From: Viridibacillus sp050279675
GTDB lineage: Bacteria > Bacillota > Bacilli > Bacillales_A > Planococcaceae
NCBI RefSeq assembly: GCF_050279675.1
Contig: NZ_JBNNUK010000001.1
Location: 372,001 to 436,000, forward strand
Direction: 5' to 3'
Length of the DNA stretch: 64,000 nt
In this document: in pieces, positions 27,836-37,284 of the stretch
Numbering within the stretch: position 1 is the first letter of the stretch
Layout of the letters: every line of letters begins with the position of its first letter
The notes under the pieces: generated by a model
The model's input: only the letters and a program-made list of their open reading frames with translations
Told to the model about the DNA's origin: nothing
Database searches by the model: none
Program-made: the position numbers and the translations under genes

Positions 27836-28831
27836 ATGCCATACACACCAGAGCAATATGTAGCGATGAGTGAAAAATTACAAACTGTTCGAGACGAAAT
27901 TGGTCGCTTTATCGTTGGTCAGGAAGAGACAATCGATTATACGATGTTTGCTGTTCTTGCTGATGGCCACGCTTTACTAGAAGGGCTTCCAGGGTTAGGG
28001 AAAACGATGTTGATCCGAACAATTTCTGAAGTTCTTGATTTATCGTTTTCAAGAATTCAATTTACGCCAGACTTAATGCCAACGGATATAACAGGAACTA
28101 GTGTTATTGAACGTTCAGCAGATGGAAATCAGCGTTTTTCTTTTCAAAAAGGGCCTATATTCAGTCAAATGGTATTAGCCGATGAAATAAACCGTGCAAC
28201 GCCAAAAACTCAAAGTGCACTACTAGAGGCAATGGGTGAAAAAACAGTAACTGTTCTTGGTGATACAAAGGAAATGGCAAAACCATTCTTTGTATTAGCT
28301 ACACAAAATCCAATCGAAATGGAAGGAACCTATCCTTTACCAGAAGCGCAAATGGACCGTTTCCTTTGTAAAATACTAGTCCCTACGCCATCAAAAATGG
28401 AACTGATGGAAATCATGAAAAGAACGACAGGTTCAATTTCAATTGAACTACAAAAAATAATGAACGATACAGAAATTATTGAATCGCAAGAAATGGTAAA
28501 AGAGGTAATGATAGCTGATGATATGCTTTCTTATGCGGTAGATTTAGTTGTCGCTACACATCCAGATAGTCCTGATACGATTAATGAAGTGAAACAGTTT
28601 ATCGAGTATGGTAGTGGTCCTCGTGGATTGCAAAGTATTGTAAAACTTGCAAAAGCACGTGCACTAATTAATGGCCGCTATCATGTGTCTATTGCAGATA
28701 TAAAAACTGTAGCAAAACCAGCTCTCCGCCATCGATTAATGCTCAATTATGAAGGAGAGGCTGCAGGCTTACAAGTTGACGATGTACTAAATACATTACT
28801 TGAAAACATGAAGCAAGGGCAAGCAGTATGA
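27836..28831 (+). CDS. MoxR-type AAA+ ATPase
   Basis: A 331-residue AAA+ protein of the MoxR family, thought to act as a chaperone that loads or remodels VWA-domain partners. Walker A is GLPGLGKT, the Walker B region is LADEINRATPKTQSALLEAM, sensor 1 lies in LATQNPIEMEGTYPLPEAQ and the arginine segment is EAQMDRF. It precedes DUF58 and two VWA genes, the standard MoxR neighbourhood. The ATG follows GAGGAGGAA. Overlaps the DUF58 gene by four bases. Confidence 0.95.
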   Translation: MPYTPEQYVAMSEKLQTVRDEIGRFIVGQEETIDYTMFAVLADGHALLEGLPGLGKTMLIRTISEVLDLSFSRIQFTPDLMPTDITGTSVIERSADGNQRFSFQKGPIFSQMVLADEINRATPKTQSALLEAMGEKTVTVLGDTKEMAKPFFVLATQNPIEMEGTYPLPEAQMDRFLCKILVPTPSKMELMEIMKRTTGSISIELQKIMNDTEIIESQEMVKEVMIADDMLSYAVDLVVATHPDSPDTINEVKQFIEYGSGPRGLQSIVKLAKARALINGRYHVSIADIKTVAKPALRHRLMLNYEGEAAGLQVDDVLNTLLENMKQGQAV

Positions 28832-29706
28832 TGCAGTCAAATTTTTTGCTGCCAAATGAATGGGCAAGTAAAATTCGGAGGTTGTCTTTAAATACAGCTA
28901 CGAAGTTACGTGGACATCATAAAGGAGCGAATCGGTCACAGCGCTTTGGAGCATCACTAGATTTCTCTGATTTTAGAGAATATCATCCAGGTGACGATGT
29001 TCGACAATTGGATTGGAATGTCTTTGCAAGAACTGAGAAATTCTTTATTAAACGCTTTTTAGATGAGCAAGAGATGCGTGTTCATATAGTACTTGATACA
29101 ACGAAATCGATGAGTGGGGAGTCAAAATGGCTATTCTCAAGACAGCTAACTACCGCTTTAGGCCTTATAGTGTTAAATAAGGATGATAGATTATCATTTT
29201 CATATGTATCAGACAATCCGACACCACCATTTCGTCGCAAGGGGGCAACTTACCAAAAGGCATATGAAAAGACTGTATCAGATTTATCGGAACCAATGTT
29301 CAACAAAACTTTTGCTGAGCATGCTTTACAAACTTTACCTAAGGATGCAACGATACTGATAATCATTTCAGATGTGCTTGAACCAATTGAAAAGTGGAGT
29401 GCTTTTTTAAGTAAAGTGCCGAGGTTTGCTAAGGATGTTCGACTTCTCCAAGTACAGTCAGCTGATGAAAAATTACCAAATTACTCTGGGGATGTACGAT
29501 TAGTTGATGTTGAGACATCATCGAGTGTTAATGTGTCAATGTCACAAAATGTACTTCAATCATATGAAGAGAAACAGAAGGAACATCAATTAGAGCTTGA
29601 CACAATATGTAGAAAATATGGTGTACACCATTTAACGGTGCAAGTGGCCGATGGGCTCCAACACGTTTTCTTTAATCAATTAGTCAAAGCAAAATGGTTA
29701 CAGTGA
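28828..29706 (+). CDS. DUF58 protein with VWA-like domain
   Basis: A 292-residue cytoplasmic protein of the DUF58 family that accompanies MoxR ATPases. The hallmark FREYHPGDDVRQLDWNVF lies at residues 49-66. A VWA-like fold follows in which the metal site reads DTTKS (90-94), a degenerate version of DxSxS. No membrane helices are seen, unlike many DUF58 proteins, so it may bridge MoxR and the membrane VWA proteins. Function is not established for the family. Translationally coupled to moxR. Confidence 0.9.
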   Translation: MMQSNFLLPNEWASKIRRLSLNTATKLRGHHKGANRSQRFGASLDFSDFREYHPGDDVRQLDWNVFARTEKFFIKRFLDEQEMRVHIVLDTTKSMSGESKWLFSRQLTTALGLIVLNKDDRLSFSYVSDNPTPPFRRKGATYQKAYEKTVSDLSEPMFNKTFAEHALQTLPKDATILIIISDVLEPIEKWSAFLSKVPRFAKDVRLLQVQSADEKLPNYSGDVRLVDVETSSSVNVSMSQNVLQSYEEKQKEHQLELDTICRKYGVHHLTVQVADGLQHVFFNQLVKAKWLQ

Positions 29707-29716
29707 GGTGTAGTAA

Positions 29717-31486
29717 ATGGGATTTAATCAACTACCGTTTCTATTAACAGCTATTTTTCCTCTAACAGTATTAATTTATTATTTTTTTCGTAAAAAATAT
29801 GTGGAGAAACAAATTTCTTCCACGCTTTTTTGGGACGAAGTAATGAAGGAAACGAAGGCTTCACCTTATTTACAACATTTACAAAGAAACGCCTTATTTT
29901 ATTTGCAAATGCTTGGGCTTATTTTATTTGTTTTAGCTTTATTACAACCGTATTGGAAATCCAAATCTATTGCTGGTGATCAAATTATTTGGGTAGTAGA
30001 TACGTCAGCTACAATGCTATCAGAAAAAGACGAGCAAACGATATTTGAAGGACATCAAAATGAAATGCTAGATTTAACAAATAGGCTTGGCGGTAAGGCT
30101 GTTACGATAATAACGACTGGACCAGAACCACAAGTCATTTTACGTAATGAAACTAATACTAAGACTATTCAAAGCGCCGTAAAATCATTAGAAGTTACAT
30201 ATGCTAATGAACAAATTCCAACAACGTTAGACTTTTTACAAACGTTCATTAGCAAGAGATCAACGGTTATCTATTTGTTCACAGATGCTATAGAACGTGA
30301 CCAATTACCATTGGAATTACCAGACGTTAAATGGATTGTGAAAGGTGCACCAGAGGACTTACAGAATATTTCATTGCAGCGCTTTGGTGCAACCAAAGTA
30401 GACGGTCAGCTGAAGGCGATTGCTCAAGTGAAAAATGATACTAGTAAAGAACAACAAGTAACAATCTTAATTGCTAATGATACTGGTAAAGAGTTAACAA
30501 AAAAGAAAATTACTATCCCTGCAAATAACGAAGAACGTGTTCTCTTTGATAATCTTCCTAATCAACCGGTTTTAACAGCTAAGTTGAAAGCCGAAGATGA
30601 CTACAAAGTAGATAATGAAATGACCATTTTGATACAGCAGAATATATCTAAAATTCTTGTCGATCAAGGGTTACAGCAATTAGTACAAAAAGCCTTTCAG
30701 GCGATGGATTTCCCAGTAAGCATAGTCCCATCGTTACAATTAGAAGATTCGAAAAATGATGCAATCATCGTTACTAACCAAACGAGGTTGTTAGAACAAC
30801 AAAAGCAACCAGTTCTTTTAATTGGACGTGATGATAAAAATGCGAAAGAAGTAAGTGGCGAAGTGACAACGAAGGATTCTAACCTCTTTGCTTATGCGCC
30901 AATTAAGGATGTATATGTCAATGAGTTGTATCCAGCGTTTAAGGATTATAAAACTGTTGCAACAATTGGAGATGCGCCATTTATTCAAATTTCACCTGTA
31001 GGACATATTGCCGTCTTAGCTGATATACAAATGACCGACTGGCCACTTCATCCTTCATTCCCTTTATTCTTATGGAGTGCAAAAGAAAGCCTAGCTAGTA
31101 GTGGTAGTGATATTGGCATGTTTTCACCGAATGAAAGGCGTATTATTTCCTTAGCAGGAACAGACAGTGGAGAGAAAGGGTATGAAGTGTATACTCAAGA
31201 AGGGGAATACATTCGTAGCTTTGAAGATGGTAACAATTTTATCGCACCTACTGAACCAGGGCTCTATATGATGAAATCAGGTAATGAGGAAAAACGCTTC
31301 GTAGTTACATTACAGCAGCAAGAGAAAGTAATTACTAAAGGGACTTCATTTGAATATGGAGAGACTGTGGATAAAAAAGTAACAAATTTAGTACAGCAAC
31401 CCCTATTGCCAGTATTAATATTGTTGATTATCACATTATTACTAGTTGAATGGGAGGTGCAACGTCGATATGGATTTACGCATTGA
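29717..31486 (+). CDS. BatA-like membrane VWA protein
   Basis: A 589-residue protein with the BatA N-terminal module: helix at 8-25, then ISSTLFWDEVMKET, then helix at 58-80. The VWA domain (about 92-240) has the metal-site sequence DTSAT at 95-99, where the last Ser of DxSxS is Thr. A long beta-rich extracytoplasmic region follows and a C-terminal membrane helix (about 563-582) closes it. GAGGTG lies before the ATG. The gene overlaps the next one by 17 bases. Confidence 0.85.
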   Translation: MGFNQLPFLLTAIFPLTVLIYYFFRKKYVEKQISSTLFWDEVMKETKASPYLQHLQRNALFYLQMLGLILFVLALLQPYWKSKSIAGDQIIWVVDTSATMLSEKDEQTIFEGHQNEMLDLTNRLGGKAVTIITTGPEPQVILRNETNTKTIQSAVKSLEVTYANEQIPTTLDFLQTFISKRSTVIYLFTDAIERDQLPLELPDVKWIVKGAPEDLQNISLQRFGATKVDGQLKAIAQVKNDTSKEQQVTILIANDTGKELTKKKITIPANNEERVLFDNLPNQPVLTAKLKAEDDYKVDNEMTILIQQNISKILVDQGLQQLVQKAFQAMDFPVSIVPSLQLEDSKNDAIIVTNQTRLLEQQKQPVLLIGRDDKNAKEVSGEVTTKDSNLFAYAPIKDVYVNELYPAFKDYKTVATIGDAPFIQISPVGHIAVLADIQMTDWPLHPSFPLFLWSAKESLASSGSDIGMFSPNERRIISLAGTDSGEKGYEVYTQEGEYIRSFEDGNNFIAPTEPGLYMMKSGNEEKRFVVTLQQQEKVITKGTSFEYGETVDKKVTNLVQQPLLPVLILLIITLLLVEWEVQRRYGFTH

Positions 31487-34070
31487 TCACCCCCTCTATC
31501 TTTTGTTATTTATACCAGTTCTAATGTATATTGGATGGGCATGGCTACAAAGTAGCAAACGTTATAATAAAGAACATAAAATTATTTTCTACATGCGTGT
31601 AGTAGCAATCAGCTTACTTATTTTTGCATTGAGTGCCCCTTATATTTTATTGTCGGTAAAGGAAGAACAAGTAGTCTTTTTAGTAGATCGTTCTGCCTCA
31701 ATGAAAGGAACGGAAAAAGACATTGCGAGTTGGATCCAAGAAAGTATGGAAAGTAGTAAGGACTACCAATCTAAAGGGGTCTATAGCTTTGCTTCAGGAG
31801 TACAAACAGATCTTAGTTTAACCACTGATAAAATCAATTTGCCAGTATGGTCTGCATTAAAAGATAGTGGACAAACAAATTTAGCAAATGCCTTACAGCT
31901 AGTATCGAATGTAGTTGATCGTAATAAGGCGACTCGTATTGTTTTATTTTCAGATGGCGTAGAAACAGCGGGTTCAACAATGGATCAACTTAGTCGGCTA
32001 CAAAATAGTAAAGTTCAAATTGATACAGTCAAAGTAGATAAACCAGTAAAACAAGATGTGGCCATTACTTCTTTTGAAACGCCACCTGTGGCATATAAAG
32101 ATGAACGGCAGCAGTTAACGGTGCAAATTGAAGCTTCCACAAATACGACAGGTGAGTTAATATTGTCGGCGAATGAAAAAGTAATTGAAAAACAAAAAGT
32201 GCAGTTAGATAGTGGCTCAAATACAATTACATTCCGTCATACGGCAAAAGGTGACGGCCTCATTAAATATAAGGTTCAACTTAAAATGGAAGAAGATTCC
32301 TTACTTGAAAATAATGAGTTAACGAGTGTCACTACAGTGCAAGGAACACCACATATATTATTAGTACACGGTGATGATGTGAAATCAAGTACTCTTTCGA
32401 ATGTTATTGACCAGAGTACGTTAAAGATAGATGACATCTCAGCGATAGAATTACCGTCAATGCAGTCATCTTACATTGGCTATGATGCTATTATTTTTGA
32501 CAATGTCTCAGGGCATTTAGTCGGAGAAAAGAAAATGGCTATGATTGAACAGGCAGTGAAAAACTTTGGGATGGGATTTATGATGATTGGTGGGGAAAAT
32601 AGTTTTGGGCTCGGTGGTTATTTCAAAACACCGATTGAAACCATTTTGCCTGTTGAAATGGAAGTGAAAGGTAAAGAACAAATTCCTTCTCTTGGCTTAA
32701 CAATTGTCTTAGACCGCTCTGGGAGTATGAGTGGTAACAAAATTAATTTAGCAAAAGAAGCAGCTGCACGCTCGGTTGAGTTATTGCGTGAAGAGGATAC
32801 GTTTGGTTTCATCGCGTTTGACGATCGGCCATGGGAAATTATTCCTCCAACACCGTTAGAAGATAAAAAGCAAGTAATTGAGCAAATTTTATCTGTCGCA
32901 CCAGACGGGGGAACCGAAATTTATACTTCATTAAGTTTAGCTTATGAACGTATGCAAGATATAAAATTACAGCGCAAGCATATTATATTATTAACAGATG
33001 GTCAAGCAGCAACAAATAATTCCTATGAGCAGCTAATTGAGGAAGGTAAAAAAGCGAATATTACACTTTCTACAGTTGCGATTGGGCAAGATTCTGATCG
33101 AGGTTTACTTCAATATTTAGCGGAAGCAGGAGCAGGTAGATTCTATGATGTAGCAGATGAAGAAACTATTCCATCTATACTTTCTCGTGAAACGTCGATG
33201 TTGACCCGCACATATATTGAAGACAATCCCTTTTATCCCATCATAGGTGGAGGGGCGAAATGGCAAAGTTTATTTAAAGATGGCGTGCCGAAAATGAATG
33301 CTTATATCGCTACTACAGCAAAGCAAACGGCTAATGTCATTGTAGAAAGTGCAAAGGATGATCCTGTTCTTGCTGAATGGAAATATGGACTTGGAAAGAC
33401 AATGGCTTTCACATCGGATACAGCAGGCAAGTGGAGTGGAGATTGGGCTCGCTTTCAAGGATGGTCGGATTTTTGGAATACTACCGTGTCAGAGCTACTC
33501 CCAGCATATAACGAGGTACCCTATAATATCCAACAGCAGAGCGACGGTTCTTTTATTGTTTCAGACCCGACAGCACAATCGGCCTTTATGGACATAGTTG
33601 TTGTAGATGAAAAAGGTGAAGAGTTATCTATCACAGAAGAACCGTTAGCGCCTGGTAAAACCCGTGTAAATTTTGAACATGAACCCGGATTAGTATTCTT
33701 CAGAGTTTCAAATGATGAAGAAGGTATGTATCAAGCGGGACTGACTATCCCATATAGTGCAGAATATCAAATACAGCCGGACAATACAAAGTTATTAACA
33801 GAGCTTGCAACAAAAACCAATGGTAAAGAACTAACAGATCCAGCAGAAGCATTTCGTAAGCTTCCTTCATCAAGTTTAAATCAACAAAGCATTGTACAAT
33901 GGTTAGTGTTAACTGCAATGTTATTGTTCTTTATAGATATTACATTAAGACGTTTTGGCTGGACTACATTACGTAATATTCCAAAGGGATTTCGTAGAGC
34001 AAAAAAAGAAACCCAACATGAAGAACAACTAGATGTTGGTGAACTGTTAAAAAATAAAAAAACACGTTAA
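31470..34070 (+). CDS. Large membrane protein with two VWA domains and a GATase-like domain
   Basis: An 866-residue envelope protein and the last gene of the operon. Membrane helices at 8-26 and 41-62 are followed by a first VWA domain with intact metal site DRSAS (73-77), a beta-sandwich, a glutamine-amidotransferase-like domain (about 295-395, with GGENSFGLGG), a second VWA domain with intact DRSGS (415-419), and a C-terminal helix near 810. Such VWA-GATase proteins are known from MoxR clusters, without assigned function. The ATG after GGGAGGTG is preferred; an upstream in-frame TTG precedes the ribosome site. Confidence 0.85.
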   Translation: MDLRIDHPLYLLLFIPVLMYIGWAWLQSSKRYNKEHKIIFYMRVVAISLLIFALSAPYILLSVKEEQVVFLVDRSASMKGTEKDIASWIQESMESSKDYQSKGVYSFASGVQTDLSLTTDKINLPVWSALKDSGQTNLANALQLVSNVVDRNKATRIVLFSDGVETAGSTMDQLSRLQNSKVQIDTVKVDKPVKQDVAITSFETPPVAYKDERQQLTVQIEASTNTTGELILSANEKVIEKQKVQLDSGSNTITFRHTAKGDGLIKYKVQLKMEEDSLLENNELTSVTTVQGTPHILLVHGDDVKSSTLSNVIDQSTLKIDDISAIELPSMQSSYIGYDAIIFDNVSGHLVGEKKMAMIEQAVKNFGMGFMMIGGENSFGLGGYFKTPIETILPVEMEVKGKEQIPSLGLTIVLDRSGSMSGNKINLAKEAAARSVELLREEDTFGFIAFDDRPWEIIPPTPLEDKKQVIEQILSVAPDGGTEIYTSLSLAYERMQDIKLQRKHIILLTDGQAATNNSYEQLIEEGKKANITLSTVAIGQDSDRGLLQYLAEAGAGRFYDVADEETIPSILSRETSMLTRTYIEDNPFYPIIGGGAKWQSLFKDGVPKMNAYIATTAKQTANVIVESAKDDPVLAEWKYGLGKTMAFTSDTAGKWSGDWARFQGWSDFWNTTVSELLPAYNEVPYNIQQQSDGSFIVSDPTAQSAFMDIVVVDEKGEELSITEEPLAPGKTRVNFEHEPGLVFFRVSNDEEGMYQAGLTIPYSAEYQIQPDNTKLLTELATKTNGKELTDPAEAFRKLPSSSLNQQSIVQWLVLTAMLLFFIDITLRRFGWTTLRNIPKGFRRAKKETQHEEQLDVGELLKNKKTR

Positions 34071-34104
34071 AAAGGCGGCTCGAGTTTGAGCCGCCTTTTT
34101 ATAT
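34071..34104. terminator. Bidirectional terminator after the VWA operon
   Basis: The perfect stem AAAAGGCGGCTC / GAGCCGCCTTTT separates the operon from the convergent MFS gene. Confidence 0.93.
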
Positions 34105-34107
34105 ATT

Positions 34108-35280
34108 TTATGAAGCCAGTGTTGTTTTTCTCTTTGCCCAAACCGCAGTTAAGGAGAAGCAACCAACAAGAATAATCGTTCCGAAAACATAGGGACTATT
34201 CATATTCCAATCGAATAATATTCCTGCAAGTGCAGGACCAATCATATTACCTAAACTCATGTATGCATTATTCATACCAGCAGCGAAACCTTGTTCATTG
34301 CCAGCTGTTTTTGAAATTAGTGTATTGACAGCAGGACGAATTAAAGTTGTTGCTGTTGAGAATATTGTTGCCACAAGCAACATGATAAAGAATCCACTAA
34401 CGAATAATATACCAAGCATGCTAATCGATGCAACTGCAAGACCAAATAAAATAATTTTCATTTCGCCGAATTTTTTAAATAGCTTATTTAATGCAAAGCC
34501 TTGAACAATGACACCAACAAAACCACCAACTGTCATTAATATAGCTATATCAGTTGCTGTATATGTAAACTTATAAGTTAAGAACATTGATAGAGTCGCT
34601 TGGAAATTTGAAATTCCAAAAGAGAATACAAAGACAACAATAAGTAGTACAAAGTATGAGGCATGGAATGAACGAGACAGTTGTTTTAATATGTTATCAC
34701 CTTTAACAACATTCTGTATTATAGGTGTTGTCGCTGGTAGTAAGATGAGAGATAGTATCCCTGCGATAATAGAAGCAGACCCTGCAAAATAGAATGGAAA
34801 GTGTAAACTAACATTAGACAAAAAGCCACCAATTCCAGGACCAATCATAAAGCCCAGTGAAATTGCTGCTCCAATTAGCCCCATTGCTTTTCCACGTTCA
34901 TCAATGGTGGTAATATCTGCTACATAGGCCATAATTGGCGGTACGATAAAGGCAGATCCAACTCCTGTTAAGAACCGACAAACGAATAGCATCCAAAGTT
35001 CTGTAGATAAGCCAAAAGAGATTTGTGCAATACCATTTAAAATTAGACCAAAAACTATTAAATTTTTTCTACCTATTTTGTCAGATAGATTACCGGCAAT
35101 AGGAGAGAACAGAAACTGAGCAAAAGCTATAATTGCTATTAAAAAGCCGAGTACTTGTCCAGCTGCACCAAACTGTTTTAAATATGTGGGCATTACAGGA
35201 ATAATAAGACCAACAGCACTCATCGTGATAAACATATTAAACATTAATAAAATCAATGCCAATTTATTAGAGGATTTCAT
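34108..35280 (-). CDS. MFS drug-exporter-like transporter
   Basis: A 390-residue, 12-helix major facilitator of the DHA1 class (TetA/NorA/Bmr-like). Motif A is visible as GNLSDKIGRKNLIVFG after helix 2. Motif C of drug/H+ antiporters is approximately GPGIGGFLSN in helix 5. Monocistronic on the minus strand with a modest ribosome site (GAAAGAGAG). No regulator is adjacent. Substrate cannot be told from the sequence. Confidence 0.88.
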   Translation of the reverse strand: MKSSNKLALILLMFNMFITMSAVGLIIPVMPTYLKQFGAAGQVLGFLIAIIAFAQFLFSPIAGNLSDKIGRKNLIVFGLILNGIAQISFGLSTELWMLFVCRFLTGVGSAFIVPPIMAYVADITTIDERGKAMGLIGAAISLGFMIGPGIGGFLSNVSLHFPFYFAGSASIIAGILSLILLPATTPIIQNVVKGDNILKQLSRSFHASYFVLLIVVFVFSFGISNFQATLSMFLTYKFTYTATDIAILMTVGGFVGVIVQGFALNKLFKKFGEMKIILFGLAVASISMLGILFVSGFFIMLLVATIFSTATTLIRPAVNTLISKTAGNEQGFAAGMNNAYMSLGNMIGPALAGILFDWNMNSPYVFGTIILVGCFSLTAVWAKRKTTLAS

Positions 35281-35364
35281 ATATTACTCTCTTTCTTGAA
35301 GAAGTATTTCGTGTTGCTAATTAATGTCGCTTTTAGAATTATACAGCTTGTTCAGATGTTAAGC

Positions 35365-35406
35365 AACAAAAGAAGCTCAGTGAGGTTTACACCTACCGAG
35401 CTTCTT
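35365..35406. terminator. Terminator of the pot operon
   Basis: The stem AAGAAGCTCaGtGAGG / CCTaCcGAGCTTCTT lies just beyond the potD stop codon. On the minus strand the arm is followed by TTTTGTTG. Confidence 0.75.
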
Positions 35407-35410
35407 CATT

Positions 35411-36484
35411 TTATCGTATGGACATTTTAAATTTCAAGAAAAACTCATTGTATTCACCGATTTTTTCTTTACCTAAATTTTTATACACATGTAAATTATT
35501 TCGAACTTCTTTTGATGGATAGTAGCGTTCGTCGTTTACTACTTCAGGATCCATTAATTTTAATGCAGCTTTATTCGGTGTAGAGTATCCTACATATTCT
35601 GCATTTTGAGCAGCCACTTCAGGATCTAACATAAAATTAATGAATTTATGTGCACCTGAAATGTTTTTAGACGTTTTAGGAATAACCATATTATCAAACC
35701 ATAAATTCGAACCTTCTGATGGGACATTGTATGTTAAGTCCTCATTCTCAGACATCATATCAGCGGCTTGACCTGACCAAGTTAAAGCAACAGAGGCATC
35801 ACCATTAACCATTAATTGCGTTACTTCATCTCCGATAATAGCTTTGACATTCGGGGCCATTTTTATTAATTTGTCAGTTGCTGCCTTCAATTCATCAGTA
35901 TCAGTAGAATTAAGTGATTTTCCCATGCTGTTTAAGCTAACACCTAAAACTTCACGAGCACTATCAACTAATATTACTTTTCCTTTTAGAGATGGGTCCC
36001 AAAGGTCATCCCAGCTATCGAAATTTTGTCCTTTTAACATTTTTGTATTATAAACAATCCCTACAGTCCCCCAAAAATAAGGGACAGAGTATTTATTCTT
36101 CAGGTCAAAATCCAAATTCAAAAAATCTTCATCGATGTTCTTGATATTCGGAATTTGTTTGTAGTCGATTGGAAGTAATAATTCACGTTCTTTCATTTGC
36201 TCAATTGTGTATTCAGATGGCATCGAAATATCATAAGATGTACCACCTTGTTCAATTTTCGTCATCATCGCTTCGTTTGAATCAAATGTTTCGTAAATAA
36301 CGTGAATACCAGTTTCTTTTTCAAATTGTTTTAGTAAGTCAGGATCAATATATTCGCCCCAGTTGTAAATGGTCAAAATATCTTTTCCAGATTTACCTGA
36401 AGTTTGGTCCATTACACTTGCAGCATACATCAGTATTGCGCAAACAAGAATTATACCAACTGTATAGCGTACTAATGACTTCAT
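35411..36484 (-). CDS. potD: Polyamine ABC transporter substrate-binding protein
   Basis: Extracytoplasmic receptor for spermidine/putrescine, 357 residues. After an N-terminal hydrophobic segment (about 5-22) the mature part begins DILTIYNWGEYIDPDLL, the hallmark of PotD/PotF. Later motifs SVPYFWGTVGIVYNT and ALTWSGQAADM are conserved. Gram-positive PotD is usually a lipoprotein, but no lipobox Cys is present: Cys15 sits inside the helix after Val. It therefore appears membrane-anchored. Overlaps potC by four bases; last gene of the operon. Confidence 0.92.
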   Translation of the reverse strand: MKSLVRYTVGIILVCAILMYAASVMDQTSGKSGKDILTIYNWGEYIDPDLLKQFEKETGIHVIYETFDSNEAMMTKIEQGGTSYDISMPSEYTIEQMKERELLLPIDYKQIPNIKNIDEDFLNLDFDLKNKYSVPYFWGTVGIVYNTKMLKGQNFDSWDDLWDPSLKGKVILVDSAREVLGVSLNSMGKSLNSTDTDELKAATDKLIKMAPNVKAIIGDEVTQLMVNGDASVALTWSGQAADMMSENEDLTYNVPSEGSNLWFDNMVIPKTSKNISGAHKFINFMLDPEVAAQNAEYVGYSTPNKAALKLMDPEVVNDERYYPSKEVRNNLHVYKNLGKEKIGEYNEFFLKFKMSIR

Positions 36485-37284
36485 TTAGGAACCTCCGATC
36501 CACGAGAACCTTTACTACGGTTTGTGATGAAGTAATAGCCGAGCACTAGTAACATCGTAACAAAGAATACTAAGCCTGAAATAGCATTAACAGTTAAAGA
36601 CACACCAGCGCGTGCCATCGAATAGATTTCAACGGATAAAGTACTGAAGCCATTACCGGTAACGAAAAACGTTACTGCGAAATCATCAAGGGAATAAGTT
36701 AAAGCTAAAAAGAATCCAGCGAAAATACCTGGTTTGATAAAAGGTAAAATAACACGAGTTAAAATGTCGCGACGTGATGCACCTAAATCAAGTGCGGCAT
36801 CGATTAGAGAAGAACTCATTTCTTGTAACTTAGGTAAAACCATAATGACAACAATTGGGATACTAAAAGCAACGTGTGCTAATAATACAGAACTGAATCC
36901 TAAATTAACTCCAACCATTGTGAATAAGATCAAGAAAGATGCCCCAATAATAACGTCTGGACTTACAATTAAAATATTATTAAGCGAAAGAATAGTATTA
37001 CGTAGCTTGTGATTACGTATCGAAACAATTCCGATCGCACCAAGAGTCCCAATCATAGTAGAAATGAGTGCGGACAATAGAGCTACAACAACAGTATTAA
37101 TCAAAATGTTTATCAACCGTGTATCTTCAAATACAGCTTTATAGTGTTCCAACGTAAATGATTTGAAATTTGTCATCGTTCCGCCACTGTTAAAAGAGTA
37201 AAATACTAAAAACAGAATAGGCGCATACAAAACGACAAAAACCAAAGCTAAATATAGCTTTGAACCTTTACTTAGCTTTTCCAT
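36481..37284 (-). CDS. potC: Polyamine ABC transporter permease PotC
   Basis: A 267-residue inner-membrane permease with about six helices. The EAA loop that contacts the ATPase reads DAALDLGASRRDILTRVILP. It follows potB with a 17-base overlap and precedes potD with a four-base overlap. Family and gene order (A-B-C-D) identify it as the second permease of the spermidine/putrescine importer. Confidence 0.93.
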   Translation of the reverse strand: MEKLSKGSKLYLALVFVVLYAPILFLVFYSFNSGGTMTNFKSFTLEHYKAVFEDTRLINILINTVVVALLSALISTMIGTLGAIGIVSIRNHKLRNTILSLNNILIVSPDVIIGASFLILFTMVGVNLGFSSVLLAHVAFSIPIVVIMVLPKLQEMSSSLIDAALDLGASRRDILTRVILPFIKPGIFAGFFLALTYSLDDFAVTFFVTGNGFSTLSVEIYSMARAGVSLTVNAISGLVFFVTMLLVLGYYFITNRSKGSRGSEVPK

